Source: UBA1422 sp963676385 (GTDB lineage Bacteria > Bacillota > Clostridia > Peptostreptococcales > Anaerovoracaceae). From it: a stretch of DNA of 64,000 nucleotides. Below the pieces are notes generated by a model, which was given only the letters and a program-made list of their open reading frames with translations, was not told the DNA's origin and ran no database searches. Position 1 is the stretch's first letter; the number at the start of each line of letters is the position of its first letter. Made by a program: the position numbers and the translations under genes. The stretch lies in NCBI GenBank assembly GCA_963676385.2, contig CAXXMM010000014.1, forward strand, positions 558,001-622,000, given 5' to 3'. Shown here in pieces: positions 17,529-26,195 of the stretch.

Positions 17529-17980
17529 ACATCCACCCATCCTTTTGGTTTGGCATAGTAATCCAATTCATCTATGGTCAACTGGATCGCACTATTGGAA
17601 CTGCCGCAAGCGGGAAAAACTGTTTCAAATCGTTTCAGGGATTTATCCAAATAGACTTCCACCCCCGGGTTGACGGCAAAGGGGCACACACCACCTACTG
17701 CGTGGCCAATCAACGGCTCCGCCTCATCAAAAGCAAGCATTTTTGCCTTGGTTCCAAAGTAAGCTTTGTATTTGCTGTTGTCAATTTTTGCATCCCCTGC
17801 TGCAACGATTACAACCACTTTGTCCCCCACGTGAAAGGATAAAGTCTTGGCGATTCGGCATCCCTGACAATTTAACGCCTTGGCCGCCAATTCTACAGTG
17901 GCGCTGGAAACGTCAAACTCTAATATCTTGTCTTCCATATCAAACTGTTTAAAATATTCTCGTACTTTTTCTATTGCCAT
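17507..17980 (-). CDS. YbaK/EbsC-type aminoacyl-tRNA deacylase
   Basis: A 157-residue protein of the YbaK/ProX deacylase family. Conserved features are the N-terminal helix with VREYFKQFD, KTLSFHVGDKVVVIVAAGD, the lysine stretch KIDNSKYKAYFG, and the loop GHAVGGVCPFAV followed by PACGSSNSAIQLT near the C-terminus. Family members hydrolyse mischarged tRNA such as Cys-tRNAPro or Ala-tRNAPro in trans. The start has GGAGG at the proper distance. It is upstream of, and overlaps, the QueG-like gene; both deal with tRNA, which makes a shared operon plausible. Cytoplasmic. Confidence 0.88.
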   Translation of the reverse strand: MAIEKVREYFKQFDMEDKILEFDVSSATVELAAKALNCQGCRIAKTLSFHVGDKVVVIVAAGDAKIDNSKYKAYFGTKAKMLAFDEAEPLIGHAVGGVCPFAVNPGVEVYLDKSLKRFETVFPACGSSNSAIQLTIDELDYYAKPKGWVDVCKIVTV

Positions 17981-18034
17981 TTTTGACCTCCATTTTTATT
18001 TATTATATCATAACCCTTTCTGCTGTTTCTATAT

Positions 18035-18066
18035 AAAACACCGAGAGCTAATGCCCACGGTGTTTT
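18035..18066 (-). terminator. Terminator overlapping the end of yjdF
   Basis: AAAACACCG and CGGTGTTTT form a 9-bp stem. The first arm lies in the last codons of yjdF, so the stop codon TAG is in the loop. It ends the yjdF transcript before the YbaK gene. Confidence 0.65.
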
Positions 18067-18467
18067 GCTTTGATTTTTTCTCGCCGCAATTTGAATTGGT
18101 ATTCTTTGTCGGCTTTCCTTTTCTCTTTTGAAAAGGCTTTTGATTCCAGTTTTTTTTCTTCTCGCTGAAGCGAAATGGATTGCTGGGCTTTGGTGGAAAC
18201 GCCGATCTGCCCTAATTCCTTGGCAATGGACCGCTGTAAACGTTTCGGGTTAACCTTTGGTGGGTTCATTGATTTTGCACGGATTGGTGGGCTAAATTCC
18301 AACTGATTCCAGGTTTTTGCCATAAATGCATATACTTGGTAGTCTTTGGGCTCGGGGCCAAAGGTAACCTTACAAACCTGATACTTCCCATTGATTTTTT
18401 TTTCCAACACCCCTATCCAAAAAGGGTCTTCAAACAGAATTGTCAACTGGGCAACAATCTTTTCCAT
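18048..18467 (-). CDS. yjdF: YjdF-family protein (DUF2992)
   Basis: A 139-residue protein that starts MEKIVAQLTILFEDPFW, typical of YjdF, with LEFSPPIRAKSMNPPKVN in the middle and a Lys/Arg/Glu-rich, probably helical C-terminus (SLQREEKKLESKAFSKEKR). Its biochemical role is not established. It follows the conserved yjdF-motif RNA (18480-18578), which senses azaaromatic compounds, so the protein probably deals with such molecules. The start has AAGGAGG at 7-8 bases. It ends in TAG and has its own promoter and terminator, making a one-gene unit. Confidence 0.9.
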   Translation of the reverse strand: MEKIVAQLTILFEDPFWIGVLEKKINGKYQVCKVTFGPEPKDYQVYAFMAKTWNQLEFSPPIRAKSMNPPKVNPKRLQRSIAKELGQIGVSTKAQQSISLQREEKKLESKAFSKEKRKADKEYQFKLRREKIKAKHRGH

Positions 18468-18479
18468 ATATGGTCCTCC

Positions 18480-18578
18480 TTATCCGATTCTTACAAAGAA
18501 TGGACAACCAAGGAGGCAGGTTACTGACAGGTTTCCCTGCGTCCGGACTACCAACCGGAACTGTGTTTTTATCTTTGC
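18480..18578 (-). promoter_or_regulatory. yjdF-motif azaaromatic riboswitch
   Basis: The leader between promoter and yjdF holds the conserved pieces of this RNA class in order on the minus strand: CGGTTGGTAGTCCG (stem-loop), GCAGGGAAACCTG, then CAGTAACCTGCCTCCTTGG. The CCTGC/GCAGG and CCAAGGAGG pieces can pair with each other and with the ribosome binding site AAGGAGG just before the start codon, which fits translational control. Identification is from memory of the consensus plus the adjacency to yjdF. Confidence 0.82.
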
Positions 18579-18584
18579 CATGTT

Positions 18585-18613
18585 ATATTATCACAGGGTC
18601 ATTATATTTACAA
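18585..18613 (-). promoter_or_regulatory. Sigma-A promoter of yjdF
   Basis: TTGTAA (18608-18613) and TAATAT (18585-18590) with a 17-base spacer on the minus strand. Transcription would begin near 18577, just before the riboswitch. Confidence 0.6.
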
Positions 18614-18646
18614 ATGTCCCCGGAGCCTTTTGTGAATCAAAAATGG

Positions 18647-19621
18647 TCAATTATTTGAGTGATGCGCTCCAAAAACTATATCGCATTCATCAAAGTTCAA
18701 CCGCTTCTCTTCAATCACCAGCGGGCGGTTCATGACTCGTGTATTAATGCTGAGGATATACTCACCCAAAAGCCCTATGAAAAATAATTGTAGGGACCCA
18801 AAGAGGAATACACCGATTAACACAGGTGCCATGCCGGCGACAAAGTTTTGCCAATAGATAAGTTTCATAATAAGATACACTACAGCAATGATAAATCCCA
18901 TGATGGCAAAAATAAAACCTGCAATTGTAGCAATTCTAAGCCCAACTTTCGTGTAAGAAGTGAAACTGAGCATGGCAATATCAAATAAACTATACCAATT
19001 ATTGCTGGTTTTGCCCGCCCTTCTCTTTTGTTGAGTATATGGGATTTCTTTTCGCTTTGGGCCCAACTCCGCGACAATGCCTCGGAGAAATGGCGTAGGA
19101 TCATTTAAATCTCGCAAAGTGTCAATAAAACTCTTGTCATAAAGCCCAAATCCCGTAAAATGTTCTATCATCTCCACATCTGAAAGCCGCTTGATGGTTT
19201 TGTAGTAGCAGGTTCTTAGGAACCGTACAAGTTTATTCTCTTTGCTGGCAGTTTTGATGCCACACACAATTTTGTATCCGTTTTCCCACTCTTGAACAAA
19301 AGATGAAATCATCTCAACCGGATCCTGGAAATCCGCACACATGCTAATGGTGCAGTCACCTTGAGTCTGCATCAAACCATAAAACGGAGAATTCAACTGT
19401 CCAAAGTTTTTTGAGTTAAAAATTGCCTTGTTTTTTTTGTTTTCACTGCATAGGTTTGTTAGCAGCTCCTGGGTTTTATCCTCAGAACAATTGTCAATGA
19501 ACAAAATCTCATAATCATAGTTCCCCAAATTTAGGCGAAACTCTTCAATAATGGCCTGACTTAAAGGAACCACGTTATCTTGCTCATTATAAGTTGGAAT
19601 TAATACACTTATTTTTTTCAT
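18647..19621 (-). CDS. Family 2 glycosyltransferase with two C-terminal membrane helices
   Basis: A 324-residue protein. The ATG at 19621 follows the previous stop by one base and is preceded by AAGG; a longer in-frame reading exists upstream but runs over the neighbouring gene. Residues 1-220 are a GT-A fold (SVLIPTYNEQDN, EILFIDNCSED, MCADFQDP as the DxD-like metal site). Two hydrophobic helices follow at about 235-300. This is the dolichyl/undecaprenyl-phosphate glycosyltransferase layout (DPM1/GtrB-like): it should move a sugar from a nucleotide donor to the lipid carrier at the inner face of the membrane. Its partner may be the GtrA protein encoded at 22465. Last gene of the glycan operon. 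Confidence 0.88.
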   Translation of the reverse strand: MKKISVLIPTYNEQDNVVPLSQAIIEEFRLNLGNYDYEILFIDNCSEDKTQELLTNLCSENKKNKAIFNSKNFGQLNSPFYGLMQTQGDCTISMCADFQDPVEMISSFVQEWENGYKIVCGIKTASKENKLVRFLRTCYYKTIKRLSDVEMIEHFTGFGLYDKSFIDTLRDLNDPTPFLRGIVAELGPKRKEIPYTQQKRRAGKTSNNWYSLFDIAMLSFTSYTKVGLRIATIAGFIFAIMGFIIAVVYLIMKLIYWQNFVAGMAPVLIGVFLFGSLQLFFIGLLGEYILSINTRVMNRPLVIEEKRLNFDECDIVFGAHHSNN

Positions 19622-19622
19622 T

Positions 19623-20540
19623 TTATTTTTCCTTACTACCTTGTAATGAGGCCACCGTCCGCCTGATGCCTTCTTCAAAATCCACTTGAACTTCAAATCC
19701 TACATCTTCTTTCAAATCTTGGATATCTGCCAACAAATGCATGACTTGTTTTTCGCTGTAGGGAATGGCGCCAAAATCAATTAACAATGCCGGATTGACT
19801 ATATTTCGGATGCTTTCAATATATTCTCGGAGGGGTTTCCCTTCCCCGCTTCCCAAACAGTATGTTTTTCCATCAATTCCCTTTTCCCCTAATAAATACA
19901 TGGCATTCGCCGCATCCACACTATACAAATAGTCCCAGATTTGTTGTCCCGGGGTACATCTGGGCACTACACAATTTTGCAATTGGGTTATTGTGGACAT
20001 GACCATGGTATTTTCATCGTCAAAGGGGCCATACACACTAACTATTCTTGGCCAAATATGTTTCATTCCCAATTGTTGGCACAAAAGCCGACTCAATTGT
20101 CCTGCGCAAAGTTTTGCAATGCCATATCCGTTCTCTGGGAAGGTGGGCGTTTTGGGTCCAATACGCCCCACCACTCGTCCGTATTCTGCCTGGGACCCTG
20201 CACCTACAAAAGTATGGCAGCCAAGACGATGGGCAAGGTGAACTGCATCTAGGGTATATTTTATGTTTTGGGTTTGCAGTGATACATCATTTCGAAATGC
20301 GCCCATGGTTCCATCCCAGGCAAAATGATAAAAAACATCATAACGATTTGAGTTCGTATAATTGCCTAACTCTGACAAATCGCATTGCACAATGGTAACA
20401 TAATCCGAATCAGGAATGTTCACGATTCCTTTTGATTCTTTGCGGCAAATTGCAAGAACTTCAATCTTTTCTTGTACGCATATATTTATTAGTGCCAACC
20501 CAATGGCACCCGTTGGGCCACTAATTATGACTCGATTCAT
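19623..20540 (-). CDS. NAD(P)-dependent sugar epimerase/reductase
   Basis: A 305-residue extended short-chain dehydrogenase. The Rossmann motif is GPTGAIG (8-14) and the catalytic YxxxK is Y-G-I-A-K with the preceding serine in GAGSQAEYG. It probably epimerises or reduces the 4-keto sugar made by the CDP-glucose 4,6-dehydratase encoded in the same operon. It lies between the transketolase genes and the GT2 gene; the next start is one base after its stop. Substrate is inferred from context only. Cytoplasmic. Confidence 0.85.
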   Translation of the reverse strand: MNRVIISGPTGAIGLALINICVQEKIEVLAICRKESKGIVNIPDSDYVTIVQCDLSELGNYTNSNRYDVFYHFAWDGTMGAFRNDVSLQTQNIKYTLDAVHLAHRLGCHTFVGAGSQAEYGRVVGRIGPKTPTFPENGYGIAKLCAGQLSRLLCQQLGMKHIWPRIVSVYGPFDDENTMVMSTITQLQNCVVPRCTPGQQIWDYLYSVDAANAMYLLGEKGIDGKTYCLGSGEGKPLREYIESIRNIVNPALLIDFGAIPYSEKQVMHLLADIQDLKEDVGFEVQVDFEEGIRRTVASLQGSKEK

Positions 20541-20594
20541 TCATATTCACCCCATTCAACGCAGGCATATTCATATTGCAGAAATATTTAATAA

Positions 20595-21512
20595 TTATAG
20601 TTCCGCCATTATCGTTTCAGCGATCTTATCTGCACTAATTCCATATGCATTCCTTAAGTATTTTTGAGTTCCCACTATACAAGAATATTGATTGTTAATT
20701 CCAATCCTCAACAATCTTGCATTTCGTTCTCTTAATTCAGCTAATACTTCGGCAACTGCACTCCCAAATCCCCCTACAATATTATGTTCCTCCACAGTTA
20801 CAATAAGCTTAAATAGCTTTGAGCATTTCAGTATCAAATTATAATCAATTGGTTTAACTGTAGGAAATGAAAATAAAGCAGGGTGAATACCATTCATCCT
20901 TAATATTTCTTTGGTTCCCAGTATCTCATCAAAAATTGCGCCCGTAGAAAAAATGGCGACATTTTCTCCATCCTCTACCCTAACTGCTTCTCCAATCCGA
21001 ATTTCCTCCAAAGAATTGTGAATGATCTGCTCTCCACTCTTGCCAAGCCGCAAATAACAAGTCCCCTGGTTTCTATAAATCGCATCTGTAGCCCATTTTG
21101 CTTCTGTGGGATCTGCCGGTGCAAGCACGACGACATTTGGCAAAGCTCTCATTATTGCTAAATCCTCAGTTGCATGATGACTCATACCAAGTGGTCCATA
21201 AGCAAATCCACCTCCAACACTAACGATTTTCACATTTGCGTTATGATATGCACAGTCATTCCTAATTTGTTCAAGCGCTCTAAGTGTTGGAAAATTACCA
21301 ATCGAATATGTAAACACTTTTTTCCCTTGGAGTGCCATACCTGCAGCGAAACTGGTCATATTTTGTTCTGCAACTCCTGCATTTGTAAATTGCTCTGGTA
21401 GTTGCTCCCAAAATGGTTTAAGTATACCATACCCTAAATCACCAGTAATTAAATGGACATCCTTATCTTTTTTCGCAATCTCAATTAGTGTATTTACGAA
21501 AGCACCTCTCAC
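20595..21512 (-). CDS. Transketolase-like C-terminal subunit
   Basis: A 305-residue protein with the pyrimidine-binding and C-terminal domains of transketolase. Visible are GDLGYGILKPFWEQLPEQF, the cofactor-side Glu in NAGVAEQNM, and SVGGGFAYGPLGMSHHATED. It needs the N-terminal subunit encoded just upstream (overlap of four bases, ATGA) to form a complete thiamin-diphosphate enzyme. Split transketolases are common in anaerobes, but this pair sits inside a nucleotide-sugar operon, so it may transfer a two-carbon unit to a keto sugar rather than serve the pentose pathway. Confidence 0.88.
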   Translation of the reverse strand: MRGAFVNTLIEIAKKDKDVHLITGDLGYGILKPFWEQLPEQFTNAGVAEQNMTSFAAGMALQGKKVFTYSIGNFPTLRALEQIRNDCAYHNANVKIVSVGGGFAYGPLGMSHHATEDLAIMRALPNVVVLAPADPTEAKWATDAIYRNQGTCYLRLGKSGEQIIHNSLEEIRIGEAVRVEDGENVAIFSTGAIFDEILGTKEILRMNGIHPALFSFPTVKPIDYNLILKCSKLFKLIVTVEEHNIVGGFGSAVAEVLAELRERNARLLRIGINNQYSCIVGTQKYLRNAYGISADKIAETIMAEL

Positions 21513-22372
21513 TTGACATCCCCCCCATTCTCATAGATATCCTCTATTCCTTCAGGCCTATGCGCTCTCAACTCTGCAAGGGCCAATTCAAATTCTCCAC
21601 CTTTTTGTGGGAATCGATAATGCCAGAGAATATTATTTTCCATGTAAGAAACCCCTTTTCCCTTTATTGTATTGGCAATGATTACCGTTGGTTTTTCCTG
21701 GGATCCTAACGCTTCTTTATATGCTCTCCTTAGCTCATCATGATTATGCCCATCAATAGTAATAACATGCCAGCCAAATGCCTTCCACTTATCTGAAAAT
21801 GGGGCAAGTGATATTGTATTCTCACAGAAGTCAAGACTTTGCATTTTGTTATGATCTATTATTGCTATAAGATTATTCAACTTAAAATGGTTTGCAACAA
21901 GCGCTGCCTCCCAAACCGAACCCTCATCACATTCCCCATCTCCCAATATGGCAAATACTTTATAGTTTTTTTGTGATTTCTTGGCGCCATAAGCCATTCC
22001 TGCGGATACTGATAACCCATGCCCCAAAGAACCTGTAGAAAATTCAACACCTGGCACATCTTTATGTGATACATGTCCAGACAATTTGCTACCATTAGCA
22101 TAGTGAGTTAACAAATTCCGAACATCAAAAAAACCCATTTCGGCAAGGGCTGCATATATCGCCGCACCAGCATGACCTTTGCTGAGTATTACTCTGTCAC
22201 GGTCTAACATTTCTGGATTGAGGGGGTTCACATTCACAATATCACAATAAAGTACTGCAATGATGTCTGCTACAGACAAGATTGAGCCAATATGAGACCC
22301 TTTTGAAATATGAGTCATTTCTATCCCATGACGTCGTATTTTCCATGCCAATTGTTCACTTAACAATTTCAT
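21509..22372 (-). CDS. Transketolase-like N-terminal subunit (thiamin diphosphate binding)
   Basis: A 287-residue protein with the diphosphate-binding domain of transketolase. The thiamin signature is GDGECDEGSVWEAAL ending in the Asn of IAIIDHNK. Other landmarks are SKGHAGAAIYAAL, TGSLGHGLSVSAGMA and the start MKLLSEQLAWKIRRHG. AGGAGT precedes the ATG. Together with the adjacent C-terminal subunit it makes one functional enzyme. A 92-base gap separates it from gtrA, with no promoter I would defend. Confidence 0.9.
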   Translation of the reverse strand: MKLLSEQLAWKIRRHGIEMTHISKGSHIGSILSVADIIAVLYCDIVNVNPLNPEMLDRDRVILSKGHAGAAIYAALAEMGFFDVRNLLTHYANGSKLSGHVSHKDVPGVEFSTGSLGHGLSVSAGMAYGAKKSQKNYKVFAILGDGECDEGSVWEAALVANHFKLNNLIAIIDHNKMQSLDFCENTISLAPFSDKWKAFGWHVITIDGHNHDELRRAYKEALGSQEKPTVIIANTIKGKGVSYMENNILWHYRFPQKGGEFELALAELRAHRPEGIEDIYENGGDVK

Positions 22373-22464
22373 ACTCCTGTAAATATTTACTTAACATCAA
22401 CGTATCCCTATTATTTCAGTTAAAATGTATCAACTATGTTTTTCATGGCAAAAAGTTATTATTT

Positions 22465-22845
22465 CTATTTAAACGCCCAGTACTTGTTCATTGCAAAATT
22501 TAACGGGACTGTAATCGCTAAGTTAACAATTGGGGCGATAATTTCCGAGATGTTGCAGACTTCAACTAAAAAAACCAATAACACAATGCTTAAGACAGCA
22601 CTTATCCCATAGGATACATAGGTTTTAAAGATAGTCTTTACATGATTTCTCTCCTCTGCCTTAAAAACGTATCTATTGTTCCAGTAATATGAGTTCAACA
22701 CACTTACAAAAAAACCCACAATGCTTCCGATAATATATAAGTCCATATTGATAAAGATAAAAATATAATAAATCAGCAGGGATATCAATGTGTTGGATAT
22801 CCCTACAATTCCAAATTTCACAAATTGTTCAGCGAAAGACTTCAT
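22465..22845 (-). CDS. GtrA-family membrane protein
   Basis: A 126-residue protein with four predicted membrane helices (starting FVKFGIVGISNTLISLLIYY). GtrA-type proteins are thought to help flip or position lipid-linked sugars and often pair with a GT2 such as the one encoded at 18647. The start is at 22845; the preceding gene's stop TAG is six bases away and in frame, and forms part of the weak ribosome binding site GGGTAGGA. Confidence 0.88.
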   Translation of the reverse strand: MKSFAEQFVKFGIVGISNTLISLLIYYIFIFINMDLYIIGSIVGFFVSVLNSYYWNNRYVFKAEERNHVKTIFKTYVSYGISAVLSIVLLVFLVEVCNISEIIAPIVNLAITVPLNFAMNKYWAFK

Positions 22846-22851
22846 TTGTTC

Positions 22852-23910
22852 CTACCCTTTCAAAAAAGCTGCAATTTGCTGATTCATGGCTAGGGTTACA
22901 TCTCCGCCTGAAGCATATGTCTTTGTCCAGTCTACAGTCTTTTCTATAGCCGTTTTGGCGTCCCATCTCGGATGCCATCCAAAGGTATTTTTCATTTTTT
23001 CACAATTCAACTTCAAATAAGATGACTCATGGAGACTAGTTCCTTGGGATTTGTCGATCCAGGTTTGACCGCCACCCCAATAATTGCAAAACAGCGTGGT
23101 GATTTCTCCGGTGGATTTGCAATCTTGTTCGTCCGGCCCTATATTATAGTACCCAGCGACTTCCGGGGTTTGGTATTGTTGTTGCCCAATCAATAGATAT
23201 GCAAAAACAGATTCCAACACATGTTGATAAGGCCTGATGGAGCAAGGGTTTCTTACAACAATTGGCTCCCCTCGTTGGGCTGCTTTAATACAGTCTGGGA
23301 TGATCCGATTTGGGGCAAAATCGCCGCCACCTATGATATTTCCCGCCCGGGCCGTGGAAACGGCCACACCATTTGGCTCAAAAAAAGAGTTTTTGTAGCA
23401 GTGGGTAACCAATTCCGAGCAAGATTTACTGTTGGAATATGGGTCAAATCCATCCAGCGGGTCTTCCTCTTGAAAGCCACTCCCACTATCATGATTATAG
23501 TACACCTTGTCGGTGGTAACATTCACCACCGATTTGATGGGCAGGTCCAAGGTACGAATGGATTCCAAAAGGTTGATGGTTCCCATTACATTTACTTCAT
23601 AGGTGTTGTAAGGAGCCACATAACTTTCCAATACAATGGGCTGAGCCGCCAGATGAAACACCATATCCGGATTCCCATTCCTGAGTTCACCCTTAAGTTT
23701 TCCTAAGTCACGAATGTCTCCATTGAAGGAATCCATCCTATTATCCAAATCGCAAATTGTAAATAAATTCGGATTGGTTGGAGGTTCCAACGCATATCCG
23801 CTGACTTTGGCACCCAAACCAAGGAGCACGTGGCATAGCCATGATCCCACAAACCCGGTGTGCCCGGTAACCAAGACTTTTTTATCTTGATAAAATGTCC
23901 AATCATTCAT
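22852..23910 (-). CDS. rfbG: CDP-glucose 4,6-dehydratase
   Basis: A 352-residue short-chain dehydrogenase. The ATG at 23910 overlaps the end of rfbF by 8 bases and gives the usual N-terminus WTFYQDKKVLVTGHTGFVGS with the Rossmann motif GHTGFVGSW. The active site has TTDKVY and the YSNSK variant of YxxxK. It converts CDP-D-glucose to CDP-4-keto-6-deoxyglucose, the branch point to 3,6-dideoxy- and branched sugars. Its substrate is made by the upstream rfbF product, which is frameshifted in this sequence. RfbH, the usual next enzyme of the dideoxysugar route, is absent here. Confidence 0.92.
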   Translation of the reverse strand: MNDWTFYQDKKVLVTGHTGFVGSWLCHVLLGLGAKVSGYALEPPTNPNLFTICDLDNRMDSFNGDIRDLGKLKGELRNGNPDMVFHLAAQPIVLESYVAPYNTYEVNVMGTINLLESIRTLDLPIKSVVNVTTDKVYYNHDSGSGFQEEDPLDGFDPYSNSKSCSELVTHCYKNSFFEPNGVAVSTARAGNIIGGGDFAPNRIIPDCIKAAQRGEPIVVRNPCSIRPYQHVLESVFAYLLIGQQQYQTPEVAGYYNIGPDEQDCKSTGEITTLFCNYWGGGQTWIDKSQGTSLHESSYLKLNCEKMKNTFGWHPRWDAKTAIEKTVDWTKTYASGGDVTLAMNQQIAAFLKG

Positions 23911-24681
23911 GATCTTTCCATACTTTCCATGGTGCATTGCCACCATGCCATAGTTCTTCCAAACCTTTTTTGTCCCGTTGTGTATCCATGCACTGCCAAA
24001 ATCCATCATGAATATAGGCCATCAGCTGACCTGAAGCCGCTAATGCTTCCAAAGGTTCTTGCTCAAAAATCGAATCATCTCCGTTTAAATAGTCCATAAT
24101 TTCTGGTTGAAGCACCATAAATCCACCATTAATAAACCCTGCATCACTTTGGCTTTTCTCACGGAATGAATTTATTTGACCTTTGTCCACATCCAGCATC
24201 CCAAAACGACCTTCCGGCCGGATGGCTGTCATGGTTGCAATTTTTCCATGGGATCTGTGAAATCTCTCCAATTCAGAAACATTCACATCTGCCACCCCAT
24301 CCCCATAGGTTAGCATAAATGGTTCATCCTCCAAATACTTCTGGATTCGCTTAATTCGTCCCCTGTCATGGTGTTTATCCCTGTATCCACCAATGTCACT
24401 TTCCAAGGCTCCGAAAAATTGTTATGTACCATCATACTATTGTTGACCAAGTCAAAGGTAACGTCCGAGGTATGGAGGAAGTAGTCCGAGAAATATTCCT
24501 TAATCTGGTATGACTTGTATCCTAAGCAAATAATAAACTCGTTATATCCATATGCGGAATATATTTTCATTATGTGCCATAAAATAGGCTGGTCTCCGAT
24601 TTCAATCATCGGTTTGGGCTTTAAATGGCTTTCTTCCGAAATCCGGGTTCCAAATCCGCCGGCTAAAATTACAACCTTCAT
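23903..24681 (-). pseudogene. rfbF: Glucose-1-phosphate cytidylyltransferase, single-base frameshift
   Basis: The family N-terminus MKVVILAGGFGTRISEESHL (24681 onward) and the C-terminal part GRIKRIQKYLEDEPFMLTYG (to 23903) lie in two frames. The first frame reads on to DTGINTMTG, where family members continue with GRIKRI. One extra G in the run at 24360-24363 (four Cs on the plus strand) restores a continuous protein of about 259 residues. No other damage is visible, so this may be a sequencing error or a recent mutation. The intact enzyme would make CDP-glucose from CTP and glucose-1-phosphate for rfbG. The start overlaps the upstream gene by four bases. Confidence 0.88.
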
Positions 24682-26195
24682 TGTTTTTCTCCTTTTGCAA
24701 GATAGCGATAAAAAAACGTATCCGAAGCATGTTTTGTAATAAAATTGTCGCGGGCAATATCTCCGTTGTCCAGTGTTTTAATTTTGTCTGCAAAGATTGA
24801 GGTGCAATGGCTCCCCGACTCCTTGATTTGTAGGTATGATTCACGGTACTCATCCAAAGGGGTTGCGGCGCCGATTAGCAAAATAATCAGCAGTGGTATG
24901 ACCTTTTTGTTGATTCCCCATATATTCATTTCTGAGGATTTTAGGTGATGAATAAGATAATCTATTGTATAAAGCATTAAGATAAATAGCAAGGGAATTG
25001 AGGCCCGCATGCAAAAATCCTGCCCTCCGCCAAACTTGAACCATGGAATCACAAACAGCCCAATGGCACTGGGTAAAAAATATGGTAGTTTATAACTATA
25101 TTTCCAAATTAATATTAAAATCAATGCAAACTCAAAAATAACAAACAAAATATACGGAACAACATAGAACGTGTTCCAGCTCCCCGCATTTCCGGTTGCC
25201 GCCATATTGGTGCTAAAATAGAAATAAAAGATTGGCAAGATGACCATGCACCCTAAAATGTTCGGAATAGAAAAAACCTGGCCAACCAATTCTTTTCCCT
25301 TTCCGGATTTTATATTGGCAAGTCCCCTTCGGATTGCTTCCACCACCATTAAATAAAATACGCCAATAAACGGTAAGGGTCCGTATGGAAGCAGTAAGAG
25401 GCCAAGAAAAGCAAAGTGGTTTATCTTTTTCTCGTGAAGCAACAAGGACATGGTCAGCCATGCGGGGATTGCTTGGTTGTAGACCCATGCTAACTGGGAC
25501 GTATTAGCGCTGTATTCTATGTAATTCCACCATTCCAAATGGGTGCCCAAATGAAAGTCGCCAGAGCCCAATTGACTCACCACAACTCCCAAAATATCCA
25601 TCCCACTAAACAAAATGAGAAGAACCATTACAATTAGAATATTCTTTTTTGAACTGCAATTTAGATAGCTCAATAATAACAACAAAACCACAAAAACAAT
25701 TGCGGTGCAATATACTGCTGTTACGACATTAGCCCCAATCCAACCAGCCTGAGCTCCAAAGAAAAAGGCAATGCCTTTCCCAAACAAAGCCGGAATCAAC
25801 CAAAATCCAATGTAATAGGTTAGTGAGGAACCAAATCCGTCTTCATAACGAACCGGCCATGGGTAATTAATCAAATCATGGAAGATAGCATTCCGCCAGT
25901 GGATATCGCTTTTTTGTGGAAAAGCACCACCAATACCAGAAAGCAAAACCCAAGCCACCACTATTAGAAAAATTAAAATCAACATTTCTTTGGAAATGTA
26001 AAAAGCCCTTTGATCCTCTTTTACGTTCTTTATCACCCCATACAGTGCCCAAATCAACAACAAAGTCGCTGGTATGCCAATATACCATTCCAACCATGTC
26101 AAGAAAAATGCAATGATGCTCACCACTAGTAAGCAGTATCCTGTTATTCTAAGATGCCGATTTTTTATTGCTATCAACTTCACACCAACCTTCAT
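24678..26195 (-). CDS. Large polytopic membrane protein, possible GT-C glycosyltransferase
   Basis: A 505-residue protein with about eleven to thirteen hydrophobic segments. A long non-membrane loop after the third helix contains KSDIHWRNAIFHDLIN and the charged segment RYEDGFGSSL, which fits the first outer loop of GT-C type transferases that use lipid-linked sugars. The soluble C-terminal part ends with HASDTFFYRYLAKGE. I do not recognise a named family. It lies between a second large membrane protein and rfbF, with four-base overlaps on both sides, so it belongs to the glycan operon. Confidence 0.7.
   Translation of the reverse strand: MKVGVKLIAIKNRHLRITGYCLLVVSIIAFFLTWLEWYIGIPATLLLIWALYGVIKNVKEDQRAFYISKEMLILIFLIVVAWVLLSGIGGAFPQKSDIHWRNAIFHDLINYPWPVRYEDGFGSSLTYYIGFWLIPALFGKGIAFFFGAQAGWIGANVVTAVYCTAIVFVVLLLLLSYLNCSSKKNILIVMVLLILFSGMDILGVVVSQLGSGDFHLGTHLEWWNYIEYSANTSQLAWVYNQAIPAWLTMSLLLHEKKINHFAFLGLLLLPYGPLPFIGVFYLMVVEAIRRGLANIKSGKGKELVGQVFSIPNILGCMVILPIFYFYFSTNMAATGNAGSWNTFYVVPYILFVIFEFALILILIWKYSYKLPYFLPSAIGLFVIPWFKFGGGQDFCMRASIPLLFILMLYTIDYLIHHLKSSEMNIWGINKKVIPLLIILLIGAATPLDEYRESYLQIKESGSHCTSIFADKIKTLDNGDIARDNFITKHASDTFFYRYLAKGEKQ

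Noticed and set aside
22465..23910. rfbG and gtrA are also in one frame, separated only by TAG and two codons
   Set aside because: The TAG is part of the weak Shine-Dalgarno GGGTAGGA before gtrA. An in-frame arrangement occurs by chance in a third of cases, and the two proteins (cytoplasmic dehydratase and membrane GtrA) have no reason to be fused.
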